A stretch of DNA of 64,000 bases from Rhodospirillales bacterium (GCA_020356105.1 CP070634.1:3326898-3390897), one strand, 5' to 3'. Counted from the stretch's first letter, positions 35,726-45,454 are shown. Notes: generated by a model from the letters alone, not told the origin. Translations and numbers: made by a program.

Positions 35726-37048
35726 TCAGAGCGGCAGCCTGATCCGTGCCCGCAGGCCGCCATGCGGCGAGTCCTCGAGCGTGATGTCGCCGCCGTGGCT
35801 GCGCACGAGGTCACGAGCGATGGCCAGGCCCAGCCCGGTGCCGCCGGTGTCGGGGTTGCGCGACTCGTCGAGCCGGTAGAACGGTCGAAACACGTCCTCC
35901 CTGTGAGCTTCCGGGATGCCGGGCCCGTCATCGTCGACGGTAATGTCGATCGCTTCGCCACGGCGGCCCGCCCTGACCCAGATGTTCTGCCCGTACTTGC
36001 GGGCATTGACCAGCAGGTTGTCGAGCGCCCGGCGAATGGCATCGGGCCGCAACCAGGCTTCCAGCGTGCCTTCGATGTGGCAGTCGATGTTAACCTTGTT
36101 GCGCCGCCAGCCGGCAACCACATCCCGAACGAGGGTCGCGAGATCCACACGCTGTCCGGCCTCGTTGTCCTCGCCACGGGCGAATGTGAGGTATCCCTCG
36201 ATCATTCGCTCCATCTCCGCCACGTCGTCCGTCAGCTCCGAGACTGCCTCGCTCTCGGGCAGCATTGCGAGCTGCAGCTTGATTCGCGTGATGGGTGTGC
36301 GCAGATCGTGGCTGACCCCGGACAGCATATCCGTGCGCTGGCGAATCTGTCGCCGCAACCGCTCGCGCATCACGTTGAAGGCTGCTGCTGCCTGACGAAC
36401 TTCCTGGGCGCCTTCCGGCTTGAAGTTCATATCGAGATCGCGGCCCTTTCCGAATTGATCCGCCGCGTGCGCGAGCCGGGATATCGGTCGGACTTGGTTG
36501 CGCATGAAGATCGACGCCACCGCGAACAGCACGAGCGAGGTTCCGACCATCCACATGATGAAGATATAGGTCGTGGTGCTGAACAGGCGCTTGCCGGGCA
36601 CCACCACGGTCATAACCAGATCCTGCAACTGGATGTCGACGATGACGCGTTGTTGGTACGCCGACGAATCGATCTGGATGGGCCGTTCGATCCGGCCTTT
36701 CAGCGCCTGCGACAGGAAGAAGTCGATTTGTGCATTGTTGTCCGACATGTCTGCCGGCACGATGACCCCCTCGCGGATCGATATCGCGAGCCCGAAATTG
36801 CGTCGCGCCATATCGAAAACTGCGGCGCGCGAATCTTCGCTGGGGCTCTGCCGCAGCAGCTCGATGACCTGCGCAATATCCCCGGCAATCGAGTTCGACA
36901 GGCGGCGGGTGATCGTATCCCAATGTCGATCGTAGAAGATCCAGGTCGATACCACCTGCAGGAGGATCAGGGGTGTGACGATGATCAGCAGGGAGCGGCC
37001 GAACAGAGAGCGCGGCAGGATGTTGTTCTTGAGCAAGCTGACAAGCAT
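35726..37048 (-). CDS. EnvZ-like sensor histidine kinase
   Basis: The 440-residue kinase has two membrane helices (about 14-34 and 160-182), a periplasmic domain between, a HAMP domain, the phosphoacceptor His247 in SGVSHDLRTPITRIKLQL, N box ALDNLLVNARKYG, and the ATP-lid boxes DDDGPGIP and GTGLGLAIARDL. It is an EnvZ/RisS-type kinase, and its gene follows the OmpR-type regulator gene by 9 nt, so they form a cognate pair. Signals for this type often involve osmolarity or envelope state; the stimulus cannot be read here. Confidence 0.93.
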   Translation of the reverse strand: MLVSLLKNNILPRSLFGRSLLIIVTPLILLQVVSTWIFYDRHWDTITRRLSNSIAGDIAQVIELLRQSPSEDSRAAVFDMARRNFGLAISIREGVIVPADMSDNNAQIDFFLSQALKGRIERPIQIDSSAYQQRVIVDIQLQDLVMTVVVPGKRLFSTTTYIFIMWMVGTSLVLFAVASIFMRNQVRPISRLAHAADQFGKGRDLDMNFKPEGAQEVRQAAAAFNVMRERLRRQIRQRTDMLSGVSHDLRTPITRIKLQLAMLPESEAVSELTDDVAEMERMIEGYLTFARGEDNEAGQRVDLATLVRDVVAGWRRNKVNIDCHIEGTLEAWLRPDAIRRALDNLLVNARKYGQNIWVRAGRRGEAIDITVDDDGPGIPEAHREDVFRPFYRLDESRNPDTGGTGLGLAIARDLVRSHGGDITLEDSPHGGLRARIRLPL

Positions 37049-37057
37049 ATCTGGCAG

Positions 37058-37750
37058 TCAATCCGGCCGCAGCACATAGCCCTGGCCGCGGATGGTCTGC
37101 AGGTACCGCGGATTCTTTGGCTCCGGTTCGATCTTGCGCCGCAGCCGTGCCACCTGAACGTCGACCGCGCGGTCGCCGCCGATCCCGCAGCGCTCGCCGA
37201 GCCACTCCCGGCTCAACACCTTGCCGGGCGTCTCGGACAAAACGCCGAGCAGGCTGGTCTCGGCAGTCGTCAAGCGGACGATGTCGCCGTCCAGGTCCAT
37301 GAGGCTCGCGCGATTTCGGTCGAACACCAGCGAACCGAGGCGGATCTCGCGCGTGGACTCGACCTGCGGCGCTTCGGACAGGGTGCGCTTGAGGATGGTG
37401 CGGATGCGCAGCAGCAATTCGCGCGGCTCGAACGGTTTCGGCAAATAGTCGTCGGCGCCGGCCTCGAGACCACCGATGCGGTCGGAGGGTTCTCCCATCG
37501 CCGTGAGCATCAGGATCGGTACGTTGTTGTGAGCCTGGCGCAGCGAACGTGCCAACTCCAGGCCGCTCTCGCCGGGCATCATGACATCGAGGACGATCAG
37601 GTCGAACGTGATGCCGCGCTGCAGGCGGCGCGCCTCGGCTGCGCCTTCGGCCGAGGTGACCATGAAGCCGTTGTCGCTCAGGTACCGGTGCAATAGGTCG
37701 CGCAGGCGCCTGTCGTCGTCGACGACAAGGATGTGGCGGATGTCATCCAT
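37058..37750 (-). CDS. petR: OmpR family response regulator (PetR-like)
   Basis: The 230-residue protein has a receiver domain with Asp55 in IVLDVMMPG, acidic residues DDD at 11-13 and Lys in YLPKPFEP, followed by a winged-helix domain (REIRLGSLVFDRNRASL, ETPGKVLSREWL, RAVDVQVARLRRKIE). It sits next to a MarR gene and ilvE, the arrangement of petP/petR in alphaproteobacteria, where PetR is needed for bc1 gene expression in Rhodobacter capsulatus. Here petABC lies 17 kb away, so the link to bc1 is by homology only. Confidence 0.85.
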   Translation of the reverse strand: MDDIRHILVVDDDRRLRDLLHRYLSDNGFMVTSAEGAAEARRLQRGITFDLIVLDVMMPGESGLELARSLRQAHNNVPILMLTAMGEPSDRIGGLEAGADDYLPKPFEPRELLLRIRTILKRTLSEAPQVESTREIRLGSLVFDRNRASLMDLDGDIVRLTTAETSLLGVLSETPGKVLSREWLGERCGIGGDRAVDVQVARLRRKIEPEPKNPRYLQTIRGQGYVLRPD

Positions 37751-37783
37751 GCCCCCGATTATACGGCCGGACCACGACCGCGC

Positions 37784-38308
37784 CTAGCGGCGGGGCGGAC
37801 CCGGCCGTTCGAACCGGGCCCGATCCGGCGCGCCGGCGATGATCCCCAGCAGAACCTTGCGGAAGCCCTCCACCGCCTCCGCGCCGGCCTCGCGATACGC
37901 CTTGGCGATGCGGGCGCGCTGATCGGCCGAGACTCGTTCCTCGAGCGTATGGCCCGCGGCTGTCAGCGCCAGCAGCCGCTGCCTGCGATCGCGCGTGCCC
38001 TGGCGCTGCTCGACATAGCCTTTTTCGATCAGCTGGCCCAGCACGCGGTTCAAGCTCTGTTTGGTGATGCGCAGGATGCCCAGCAGCTCGCTGACGGTGA
38101 TCCCCGGGTGGCGGCCGATGAAATGGAGCGCCCGATGATGTGCCCGTCCAAAGCCATGCTGGGCCAGGATCGCGTCCGGTTCGGCGGTAAAGTCGCGATA
38201 GGCGAAGAACAGCAGTTCCATCGCCTGACGAAGTTCCTGGTCGCGCAGAAACAGCGGATTGATCCCGTGTTTCGAGGCGCCGTGAGGCGGCAATTTTACG
38301 TCAGCCAT
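37784..38308 (-). CDS. petP: MarR family regulator (PetP-like)
   Basis: The 174-residue protein has the MarR winged helix: GRAHHRALHFIGRHPGITVSELLGIL, ITKQSLNRVLGQLIEKGYVEQ, and the wing GTRDRRQRLLALTAAGHTLEE. It is 33 nt upstream of the OmpR-type regulator on the same strand and divergent from ilvE, as petP is in other alphaproteobacteria. A TTG-N9-CAA dyad, TTGACTTATATGCAA, lies 1 nt upstream of its start and may be an autoregulatory site. Confidence 0.82.
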   Translation of the reverse strand: MADVKLPPHGASKHGINPLFLRDQELRQAMELLFFAYRDFTAEPDAILAQHGFGRAHHRALHFIGRHPGITVSELLGILRITKQSLNRVLGQLIEKGYVEQRQGTRDRRQRLLALTAAGHTLEERVSADQRARIAKAYREAGAEAVEGFRKVLLGIIAGAPDRARFERPGPPRR

Positions 38309-38309
38309 G

Positions 38310-38338
38310 TTGACTTATATGCAACGAAATGGTATGTG
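38310..38338 (+). promoter_or_regulatory. Candidate ilvE promoter and MarR operator
   Basis: TTGACT (38310-38315), 17 nt, TATGTG (38333-38338) reads toward ilvE, with a weak -10. GTTGACTTATATGCAAC at its left end is a GTTG/CAAC dyad directly upstream of the divergent MarR start. Both could be read by the MarR protein. Confidence 0.35.
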
Positions 38339-38462
38339 GACGCAAGGCCAAACGACACAAACGAACAAAAAACACGGACTGCATGTTCGATCCGTTCGTC
38401 GAAGTCGTCGATCGAGGCCGCGTGCGACACGCAAAAACTTGGAGCTGCGGGGGTGTAATTCA

Positions 38463-39362
38463 ATGTCCATGATGCCGTTTGACGACCGCCCTGGCCACAT
38501 ATGGTTCGATGGGGAGTTGATCCCCTGGAAGGATGCCCGTGTGCATCTTCTCAGTCACGCGCTGCACTATGCATCCGCTGTTTTCGAGGGTGAGCGCGTC
38601 TATGACGGGCGGATCTTCAAGTTGACCGAACATACAGAGCGCCTGCACGATTCGGCCCGGCAACTTGATTTCCGGATCCCCTGGACGACCGAACAGATCG
38701 ACGAGGCCTGCCGGCAAGTCGTGGCGGCGCAGGGAATTTCTGACGGATACGTCCGGCCGATCGCGTGGCGCGGCGCGGAAATGATGGGCGTTTCGGCGCA
38801 GCACACGAAGATCCATCTCGGAATCGCGGCCTGGGAATGGCCCGCCTATTTCTCGCCGGAGGCGCGGATGGAGGGGATCCGCATGCAGATTTCGAAATGG
38901 CGTCGCCCCGATCCGCGGACGATACCCGCGAAGTCGAAAGCGGCGGGCCTGTACATGATCTGCACGCTGTCGAAGCACGCGGCGGAACGTGCGGGCTACA
39001 ACGATGCGTTGATGCTGGACTGGCGCGGCCAGGTCGCCGAGGCGACCGGGGCCAATATCTTCCTCAACATTGGCGGCACGCTGCATACGCCGACCCCGGA
39101 CTGCTTCCTCGACGGCATCACGCGTCGCACGGTCATCGCGCTGGCCAAGTCGCGGCAGATCGAGATCGTCGAGCGGGCGATCATGCCGGAGGAGTTGGCC
39201 GATGCGAGCGAGGTGTTTCTGACCGGAACGGCGGTCGAGGTGACACCGGTCCGAGAGATCGACGGATACCGTTTCACCCCGGGCGAATTGACGCGGGTCC
39301 TGATGGAGGATTACGACGCCGAGGTGCACCGGGAGGTGCCGGTGACCCTCAACGCCGCCTGA
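38463..39362 (+). CDS. ilvE: Branched-chain amino acid aminotransferase
   Basis: The 299-residue fold-type IV aminotransferase has WFDGELIPWKDARVHLLSHALHYASAVFEG, the PLP lysine region IPAKSKAAGLYMI, ALMLDWRGQVAEATGANIFL and TPTPDCFLDGITRRTVIALA. It transfers amino groups in leucine, isoleucine and valine synthesis and breakdown. ATG 38463 begins the usual N-terminus; in-frame sequence upstream is unrelated. D-amino-acid aminotransferases share this fold, but the CFLDGITR and AVFEGERVYDG segments fit IlvE. Confidence 0.93.
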   Translation: MSMMPFDDRPGHIWFDGELIPWKDARVHLLSHALHYASAVFEGERVYDGRIFKLTEHTERLHDSARQLDFRIPWTTEQIDEACRQVVAAQGISDGYVRPIAWRGAEMMGVSAQHTKIHLGIAAWEWPAYFSPEARMEGIRMQISKWRRPDPRTIPAKSKAAGLYMICTLSKHAAERAGYNDALMLDWRGQVAEATGANIFLNIGGTLHTPTPDCFLDGITRRTVIALAKSRQIEIVERAIMPEELADASEVFLTGTAVEVTPVREIDGYRFTPGELTRVLMEDYDAEVHREVPVTLNAA

Positions 39363-39435
39363 CTGCGATCCGATCGCTGCGATCGAGAGCGTTCCGTTCG
39401 CCCGGCCCGTCCGGCCGCGCCAGACCGAGGATACG

Positions 39436-40329
39436 TCAGTTGCCTGTGCCGAGCGCGCCCAGCCATGCGTCCACCTGGATCAGCCCGAGGAACACCAGCA
39501 GGGGAATCGGCAGCGACGCCAGGGCGATGGTTACCACGAACCACGGCCAGCGATAGAGCCTGGTGAATCCGCTTATCAGTGCGATTCCGCCGCCACCGCC
39601 CAGCACCGAGTTGCCTGGCATGTTGATCAGAAGTGCGAACAAAAGATAGCGGTGGCGCAAGAGAAAGGCAGCAAGGCGTCCGGTGCGCGTCGTCCCGAGC
39701 CTCGTCTGACGAACGAACCGCGCCAGCGCGGATTGCTCTGTCGGTGCCGACGTATTCGTCAGGCCGTGCCGCGCGAGCCAGTGGCCGACCCATTCCACCG
39801 GCATGTAGCGGCCGGCGGCATAGGCCAGCGACAGCCCGGAAATCGTTGCCAGCCAGGCCGCCACTGCGCCGTCACGGCCGAATACCGTCATCATCAAGAG
39901 ACCCATCTCGACGCTGGGCACAAATGGCAGCCCCAGCAGGATCGCCAGGGTGACGGCGCTGGCGACCAGCGCCCCCATCCCCATTGACTCGCGCAGCGAT
40001 GCAAGGGTTTCGCGGATCTCGACCACCTCGAGATGGGACAGGTAATGTCCGAAGACGATCAGGGCGACCCAGATCAGGGTGGCGATGATCGCGCGTAGAC
40101 TTAAGAAATGCGAGGGCCGCAGCGCCACGAGAAGCAACAGAGTCGCCAGCGCCACCAACGAAGCCTGCGTGGCGAGGACCTTCAAGCCGGGTCCCGGGAC
40201 CGGCCCGACCTCAAACAAGAATCGGTGCAGCAGTTCATGTGCGACCAGCACGAAAACGGCCCAGACCGCAACCGCAAGGCCAAGCCGTGCGACCGCCATC
40301 CGCCTCGGCGCGTCCGATGTCCCCTGCAT
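39436..40329 (-). CDS. VTT-like multi-pass membrane protein
   Basis: The 297-residue protein has six to seven hydrophobic helices. LPFVPSVEMGLLMMTVFGRDGAVAAWLA and the later NMPGNSVLGGGGGIALISGF resemble the VTT/DedA-type re-entrant loops, including the Gly-rich element, so it may be a lipid scramblase- or transporter-like protein. The family match is by eye only. It follows moaE by 25 nt on the same strand but has no functional link to molybdopterin that I know. Confidence 0.6.
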   Translation of the reverse strand: MQGTSDAPRRMAVARLGLAVAVWAVFVLVAHELLHRFLFEVGPVPGPGLKVLATQASLVALATLLLLVALRPSHFLSLRAIIATLIWVALIVFGHYLSHLEVVEIRETLASLRESMGMGALVASAVTLAILLGLPFVPSVEMGLLMMTVFGRDGAVAAWLATISGLSLAYAAGRYMPVEWVGHWLARHGLTNTSAPTEQSALARFVRQTRLGTTRTGRLAAFLLRHRYLLFALLINMPGNSVLGGGGGIALISGFTRLYRWPWFVVTIALASLPIPLLVFLGLIQVDAWLGALGTGN

Positions 40330-40354
40330 TCAGCCCCCGGCGCGGCGTTGGCGG

Positions 40355-40837
40355 CTATTTCGCCGCCTTACCCGCGGTTTGTCGCGGTTCTTTCCATCGC
40401 GCCGCCGCTGCGTCGTCGCTCTGTCGCGCGGCGACCCAGCGGGCGCCGGCATCGGTTTCCTCCAGCTTCCAGAACGGGGCCTTCGTCTTCAGCCAATCTA
40501 TCAGGAATTCGCAGGACTCGATGGCCGCCTTGCGGTGGGCGCTGGCGGTGATCACGAGGACGATACGGTCGCCCGGTTCCAGGCGTCCGTGGCGGTGGAC
40601 GATCAACGTGGCATCGAGAGGCCAGCGCCGTCGCGCCTCGGTCTCGATTTCGCCCAGCATCTTTTCCGTCATGCCGGCGTAGTGTTCCAGCGTCATGGCC
40701 GTGATTGGCCGCTCTCCCGCTATGTCCCGCACAAGGCCGAGAAAGCACGACACCCCACCGATATCGGTCCGGCCGGCCGTCAGCGCTGCGAGTTCGGCGC
40801 CGACGTCGAAATCCTCGCGTTGCACACGAACCGCCAT
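40355..40837 (-). CDS. moaE: Molybdopterin synthase catalytic subunit MoaE
   Basis: The 160-residue protein has GGVSCFLGLVRD, LEHYAGMTEKMLGEIETEA, VHRHGRLEPGDRIVLVITASAHRKAAIESCEFLIDWLKT and the active-site lysine region KAPFWKLEETDAGARWV (each read in part). With MoaD it adds two sulfurs to cPMP to make molybdopterin. The gene order moeA-moaD-moaE on the minus strand puts it 3 nt after moaD. The C-terminal tail after residue 145 is charged and not conserved. Confidence 0.94.
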   Translation of the reverse strand: MAVRVQREDFDVGAELAALTAGRTDIGGVSCFLGLVRDIAGERPITAMTLEHYAGMTEKMLGEIETEARRRWPLDATLIVHRHGRLEPGDRIVLVITASAHRKAAIESCEFLIDWLKTKAPFWKLEETDAGARWVAARQSDDAAAARWKEPRQTAGKAAK

Positions 40838-40840
40838 TTC

Positions 40841-41092
40841 TCAGCCGCCGGTCATGGGCGGAAACAAAGCGATCTCATCGCCCGCGGCAATGGCGGCGTC
40901 GAGACCTGCGAATTCGTGATTGACCGCAACGCGGATCGCCGAGGTGTCGCTCAGTGCCGCCTGGTACGCGGGTCCGCGGGTCTTCAACCAGTCGATCAAC
41001 TGGCCGACATTCTTGACGTCCGCCGGCAGGTCGACTGTTTCCTCGCCGGCACCCACGCGCTGCCGCAGCCAGGCAAAATACAGTATCTTCAT
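40841..41092 (-). CDS. moaD: Molybdopterin synthase sulfur carrier subunit MoaD
   Basis: The 83-residue ubiquitin-like protein ends with the diagnostic Gly-Gly (FPPMTGG), which is thiocarboxylated and delivers sulfur to cPMP in complex with MoaE. MKILYFAWLRQRVGAGEE is the usual N-terminus. ATG 41092 overlaps the moeA stop by four bases. A much longer extension in this frame is an antisense shadow of moeA. Confidence 0.95.
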   Translation of the reverse strand: MKILYFAWLRQRVGAGEETVDLPADVKNVGQLIDWLKTRGPAYQAALSDTSAIRVAVNHEFAGLDAAIAAGDEIALFPPMTGG

Positions 41093-42345
41093 GTCAGAAC
41101 CTCGCTGAATGGCAGAAAATCGGCCGTGCTCCCGGACTCCAGATAGGTGACGTCGGCCGCCAAGTCCAGCAGACCATCGGCCTCGACCATGGATGACAGA
41201 ATCCCGGCCCCGCTCCTGCCATGCTTGACTGCGAGCGGCATGCCATCCTGGCCGGTCTGCAACTTGGCGCGCACGAATTCCCGCCGGCCGGCCTTCTTGC
41301 TGTAGTCGAAATCGACCGTTACCCGATACCGGTGTGGCGATATCTCGGCGACCCCTGCCAGCCGCAACAGCAACGGACGCGCCACTAGAAGAAACGTCAC
41401 CAGGGCCGCGCCCGGGTTGCCGGGCAGGCCGACGATCGGCGTTGCTCCGATCTGGCCCATCGCGACCGGCCGTCCCGGTTTTATCGCGAGGCGCCAGAAA
41501 TGCATGCTTCCACTGGCCTCCACCGCGGCCTTGACGTGGTCTTCTTCGCCGACCGAGACCCCGCCGGAGGTCAGCAAAAGGTCGTGGCATGCGGCCGCCG
41601 CCGAGAGCGCCTCGCGGATCACCGCGGCGTCGTCCGGCAGGATTCCCAGATCGCGCACCGTGCAGCCGAGCCGCGATACCGCGCCAACGAGCATATGCCT
41701 GTTGGCGTCGTAAATCGCGCCGTCGGGGAGGGGCTGACCGGGTTCGCGAACCTCGTCGCCGGTCGAAAATATGGCCACCCGCAACGGCTCGTAAACCACG
41801 ACGTCGGTCTGCCCGACCGCCGCGGCAAGCCCCAGATCCTGCGGTCGCAGGCGCCGGCCCCGTCGCAGGATAGTCTGGCCCCGCTTGACATCCTCTCCGC
41901 GCCGGCGCCGGTTGGCGCCCTTGGCGATGCCCGGTGCAAGGATCACGTGATCGCCGTCCTCGCGGCAATCCTCCTGCATCATCACCGTGTCGAGTCCGTC
42001 GGGCATGGCTGCACCGGTGAATATGCGGATCGCCTCACCGCGTCGCGCGGCCCGGCCGAGCGGGTGGCCCGCCGCGGCCCGGCCCGTCACCGGCAGACGC
42101 GTCTGTCGTGACGGATCGAGATCGTCGAAACACACGGCATAGCCGTCGACCGCCGAATTGTCGTGTGGTGGCACATCGGCAGCCGCCACGATGTCCTCGG
42201 CCAGCACGCGGTCGGCCGCCTCCGCAAGCGGTACCGTCTGAATGTCGCGCACCGGCCGAAGCCTCTCGTCGAGCAAGGCCAGCGCCTCATCCAGCGGCAT
42301 CAAAGTGCCGCCATGCGCAAAACAATCGTCGCTAAGCTGTGCCAT
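41089..42345 (-). CDS. moeA: Molybdopterin molybdotransferase MoeA
   Basis: The 418-residue protein has DVPPHDNSAVDGYAVCFDDL, RIFTGAAMPDGLDTVMMQED, FSTGDEVREPGQPLPDGAIYDAN, LLLTSGGVSVGEEDHVKAAVE and VGLPGNPGAALVTFLL, covering the four MoeA domains. It inserts molybdate into adenylated molybdopterin. ATG 42345 follows GAGGTACGGC and overlaps mobB by 14 nt. The unit mobB-moeA-moaD-moaE forms a molybdenum-cofactor operon. Confidence 0.95.
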   Translation of the reverse strand: MAQLSDDCFAHGGTLMPLDEALALLDERLRPVRDIQTVPLAEAADRVLAEDIVAAADVPPHDNSAVDGYAVCFDDLDPSRQTRLPVTGRAAAGHPLGRAARRGEAIRIFTGAAMPDGLDTVMMQEDCREDGDHVILAPGIAKGANRRRRGEDVKRGQTILRRGRRLRPQDLGLAAAVGQTDVVVYEPLRVAIFSTGDEVREPGQPLPDGAIYDANRHMLVGAVSRLGCTVRDLGILPDDAAVIREALSAAAACHDLLLTSGGVSVGEEDHVKAAVEASGSMHFWRLAIKPGRPVAMGQIGATPIVGLPGNPGAALVTFLLVARPLLLRLAGVAEISPHRYRVTVDFDYSKKAGRREFVRAKLQTGQDGMPLAVKHGRSGAGILSSMVEADGLLDLAADVTYLESGSTADFLPFSEVLT

Positions 42346-42853
42346 GCCGTACCTCGACCGCGAGGCCGGAATGTTCGAGGATGAAGTCGGCGATCGCCGA
42401 GACGTCATCGAGGCCGAGAACCGGCACCGGGAGTCCCCCGATGGCCTCGTTGCTCGCCACCGCGACGATACGATTGTCTTCCATGCAGATCAACGGCTTG
42501 CCCAGCGCCGGCCGGTGCACTTCCAGCTTCGGGTGTTGGTACGTCTTGAACCCCTCCACCATGACAAGATCGACGGGCGTCATGTGTCGCAGGAGATCCT
42601 TGATGGCCGGCTCGCCGGCCTCTCGGTTTTCATGCATCAGCGCCCACCGCATGCCGCCGGAAATCATGACCTCGGTCGCACCGGCACTTCGATGCTCGAA
42701 CGAATCCTTGCCGGGCGTATCGATCTCGAAGGTGTGATGGGCGTGCTTGATCGTCGAGACCGTGTAGCCCCGGCCGGTGATCTCGGGCAAGAGACGTACC
42801 ATCAGGGTCGTCTTGCCGCTCCCGCTCCAACCCGCAAGTCCAAAAATCTTCAT
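42332..42853 (-). CDS. mobB: Molybdopterin-guanine dinucleotide biosynthesis protein MobB
   Basis: The 173-residue P-loop protein begins MKIFGLAGWSGSGKTTLM, with Walker A GWSGSGKTT, then TIKHAHHTFEIDTPGKDSFEHR and the VMVEGFKTYQHPKLEV segment. It is a GTP-binding adaptor for MobA in making the guanine-dinucleotide cofactor. ATG 42853 follows GGGATACCG. It lies 31 nt downstream of pgsA and overlaps moeA by 14 nt. Confidence 0.93.
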   Translation of the reverse strand: MKIFGLAGWSGSGKTTLMVRLLPEITGRGYTVSTIKHAHHTFEIDTPGKDSFEHRSAGATEVMISGGMRWALMHENREAGEPAIKDLLRHMTPVDLVMVEGFKTYQHPKLEVHRPALGKPLICMEDNRIVAVASNEAIGGLPVPVLGLDDVSAIADFILEHSGLAVEVRHGTA

Positions 42854-42884
42854 CGGTATCCCAAACCCGCTGCGACGTTGCCCG

Positions 42885-43496
42885 TTAGTCGGTCTTGGTC
42901 GCCGTCTCGTTTCTCGCATCGCCCGGAGTCTCTTCCGCCATGTGCCGCAGCCCCGAGCGCATGTAATCGTAGCCGGTGATGATCGTCAGGATGGCGGCGA
43001 TCCACAGCAGCGCTTCGCCGATCGCCACTGTGGTGAGCGCCGGATGAATGAACACCGGACCCGCCTCGCCGAGGATCAGGAATCCCAGCGCCGTCATTTG
43101 CACGCCGGTTTTCCACTTGGCCAGCTTGCTGACCGGCACGCCGACTTCGATGCCGGCGAGAAACTCCCGCAGGCCGGACACCAGGATTTCCCGGCAGAGG
43201 ATGACGAGCGCCGGGAGGATCACCAGTCCGCGGATGCTGCCCGACCACACCAGCATCAGCAGCAGGGCCGCAACCAGCAGCTTGTCCGCGACGGGGTCGA
43301 GAAACCTGCCGAGGCTCGAGATCTTGCCCATGGAGCGTGCCAGCAACCCGTCGAAATAATCGGTCACGCCGGCCAGGATGAACAGCACCAGCGTGACCCA
43401 GCGGCCGACATCGCCGCCGATCCAGAACATGCCGACGATCAGCGGGATCGCGAGGATCCGCGAGACGGTCAACAGATTCGGCAGGCTGTAAAGCAT
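42885..43496 (-). CDS. pgsA: CDP-diacylglycerol--glycerol-3-phosphate 3-phosphatidyltransferase
   Basis: The 203-residue protein has the CDP-alcohol phosphatidyltransferase motif D-G-x2-A-R-x8-G-x3-D-x3-D in DYFDGLLARSMGKISSLG then RFLDPVADK, and four to five helices starting MLYSLPNLLTVSRIL. It makes phosphatidylglycerol-phosphate, the first committed step to phosphatidylglycerol, the lipid donor for Lgt. It lies 56 nt downstream of uvrC on the same strand, a conserved alphaproteobacterial pair. Confidence 0.95.
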   Translation of the reverse strand: MLYSLPNLLTVSRILAIPLIVGMFWIGGDVGRWVTLVLFILAGVTDYFDGLLARSMGKISSLGRFLDPVADKLLVAALLLMLVWSGSIRGLVILPALVILCREILVSGLREFLAGIEVGVPVSKLAKWKTGVQMTALGFLILGEAGPVFIHPALTTVAIGEALLWIAAILTIITGYDYMRSGLRHMAEETPGDARNETATKTD

Positions 43497-43552
43497 CGAC
43501 TCTCCGGGACAGCTAGCTCGTCTCGTCCAGCGGGGGCATGCGTCGCGGCATT

Positions 43553-45454
43553 CTAGCGTTCGTCATGGAAATGACCATAAATTTTCCGGGCCACCATGGC
43601 ACTGATGCCGACAACGGCTTCGAGGTCACTCAACCCTGCCTGCGCAACCGCTCTGGCCGAGCCGAAATGCTGCAAGAGGGCCCGCTTGCGCCGGGCCCCG
43701 ACACCAGGGATTTCATCGAGCGGTGAGGCCGTCAGGGCCTTGCCACGTCGCGCGCGATGAGTGCCGATGGCAAATCGGTGGGCCTCGTCGCGCAGACGCT
43801 GCAGAAAATAGAGAACCGGATCCTTCGGTTCGAGCAGGAACGTCCTGCGCCCCGGACGGTGGAGCCGTTCGCGGCCGGCATTGCGGTCCGGGCCCTTGGC
43901 GATCGCGAGCATCTCGACGTCGTCGATGCCCAGCTCGTCCAGCGTCGCCTGGGCGGCCGACAATTGACCCGGCCCGCCATCGATGATGACAAGATCCGGC
44001 CAGCTGCCCCGTTCGCGATCCGGATCCTCCTTCAGGGCCCGGCTGAACCGTCGGCCGAGCACCTCGCGCATCATCGCGTAATCGTCCCCGGCAACGCGAT
44101 CGCCGGACGCCCGGATGTTGAATTTGCGATAGGCGGCTTTGTGCAGTCCTTCCGGCCCGGCGACGATCATGGCACCGACAGCGCTGTCGCCCTGGATATG
44201 GCTGTTATCGTAGACCTCGATTCGCTCCGGCGCCGCGTCGAGATCCAGCGTCCGGGCCAGGCCTTCGAGCAGGCGGCGCTGCGAGGCGCTTTCGGACATC
44301 CGCCGGGCCAGCGCCGACCGCGCGTTGACCATGGCGCGCTGCACCGGCTTGCAGAGACGTCCGCGTTGCGGCCTGCGGATCGTTACCCGATGGCCGGCAT
44401 TGATGGCCAACGCCTCTGCAAGGAGCTGTGACTGGGCCGGGTCGTCACTGACCAGAATCCGACGCGGCGCCGGGCGCCCGTCGTAGAACTGGCCGATAAA
44501 GGCCGACATGATATCGGCTGGCGGGTCATTGCGGTCGTGGCTTGGAAAATAGGCGCGATTGCCGTGATTGCGGCCGTCCCGGAAGAAGAACACCTGGACG
44601 CAGGACTGTCCGCCTTCCTGCGCCAGGGCGATCACATCTGTATCGCCGATCCCGGCTGGATTGATGTCCTCGTGCGACTGGATCAGGGTCAGCGCCTTGA
44701 TCCGATCCCGCAGCGCCGCGGCGCGTTCGTACTCCAGCGCCTCGCTCGCCTGCTGCATCTGGCGGGCGAGGTCCTCCTGCACCGCATGGTTCTTCCCGGT
44801 GAGGAACGCATGGGCCTGGCGGACCAGCGCGACGTAGTCGGCCTCGTCCACGCGATCGACGCAAGGGGCGCTGCACCGTTTGATCTGGTATTGCAGGCAG
44901 GGCCGCGTGCGGCTCGCAAACACCGAGTCCGAGCAGTTGCGCAGCAGGAAGGCGCGCTGCAGCGCCGTGATCGTGCGATTGACCGCGCCGGCCGAGGCGA
45001 ACGGTCCGTAGTAGTAACCCTTGCGCTTGCGGGCCCCACGATGCTTGAGAATCTGGGGAAAATCGTGATCGGTTGCGATCAGGATATCGGCGAAGGACTT
45101 GTCATCGCGCAGCAGGATGTTGAAGTGCGGCTTCAGCGTCTTGATCAGATTCGCCTCGAGCAGCAGCGCCTCAACCTCGGTATGGGTGGTGACGATCTCC
45201 ATATCGCGGGTTTCCGCGACCATACGCTGCAGGCGGACGGGCAGCCGGCCCGGGTTGGAATAGGCGGCGACGCGTTTCTTCAGATTGCGCGCTTTACCGA
45301 TATACAGAACTTTGCCGCGACCGCCGATCATCCGATAGACGCCCGGACAGCCGGGCATCGTCTGCAGTTTCTCCCGGATCAGCTCGGTGCCCCCGGCAAG
45401 GCTGGCGACCGCGTCGTTGCCGCGGACGTTCGTATTCGCTGTCTCTTCACTCAT
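43553..45454 (-). CDS. uvrC: Excinuclease ABC subunit C
   Basis: The 633-residue protein has the GIY-YIG domain ([28 protein letters not shown]), a UVR motif ([33 protein letters not shown]), the RNase H-like endonuclease domain ([31 protein letters not shown]) and a C-terminal helix-hairpin-helix pair. It makes both incisions in nucleotide excision repair. ATG 45454 (MSEETANT) gives the usual length; upstream starts exist but add a non-conserved N-terminus. It heads the uvrC-pgsA-mobB group. Confidence 0.95.
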   Translation of the reverse strand: MSEETANTNVRGNDAVASLAGGTELIREKLQTMPGCPGVYRMIGGRGKVLYIGKARNLKKRVAAYSNPGRLPVRLQRMVAETRDMEIVTTHTEVEALLLEANLIKTLKPHFNILLRDDKSFADILIATDHDFPQILKHRGARKRKGYYYGPFASAGAVNRTITALQRAFLLRNCSDSVFASRTRPCLQYQIKRCSAPCVDRVDEADYVALVRQAHAFLTGKNHAVQEDLARQMQQASEALEYERAAALRDRIKALTLIQSHEDINPAGIGDTDVIALAQEGGQSCVQVFFFRDGRNHGNRAYFPSHDRNDPPADIMSAFIGQFYDGRPAPRRILVSDDPAQSQLLAEALAINAGHRVTIRRPQRGRLCKPVQRAMVNARSALARRMSESASQRRLLEGLARTLDLDAAPERIEVYDNSHIQGDSAVGAMIVAGPEGLHKAAYRKFNIRASGDRVAGDDYAMMREVLGRRFSRALKEDPDRERGSWPDLVIIDGGPGQLSAAQATLDELGIDDVEMLAIAKGPDRNAGRERLHRPGRRTFLLEPKDPVLYFLQRLRDEAHRFAIGTHRARRGKALTASPLDEIPGVGARRKRALLQHFGSARAVAQAGLSDLEAVVGISAMVARKIYGHFHDER

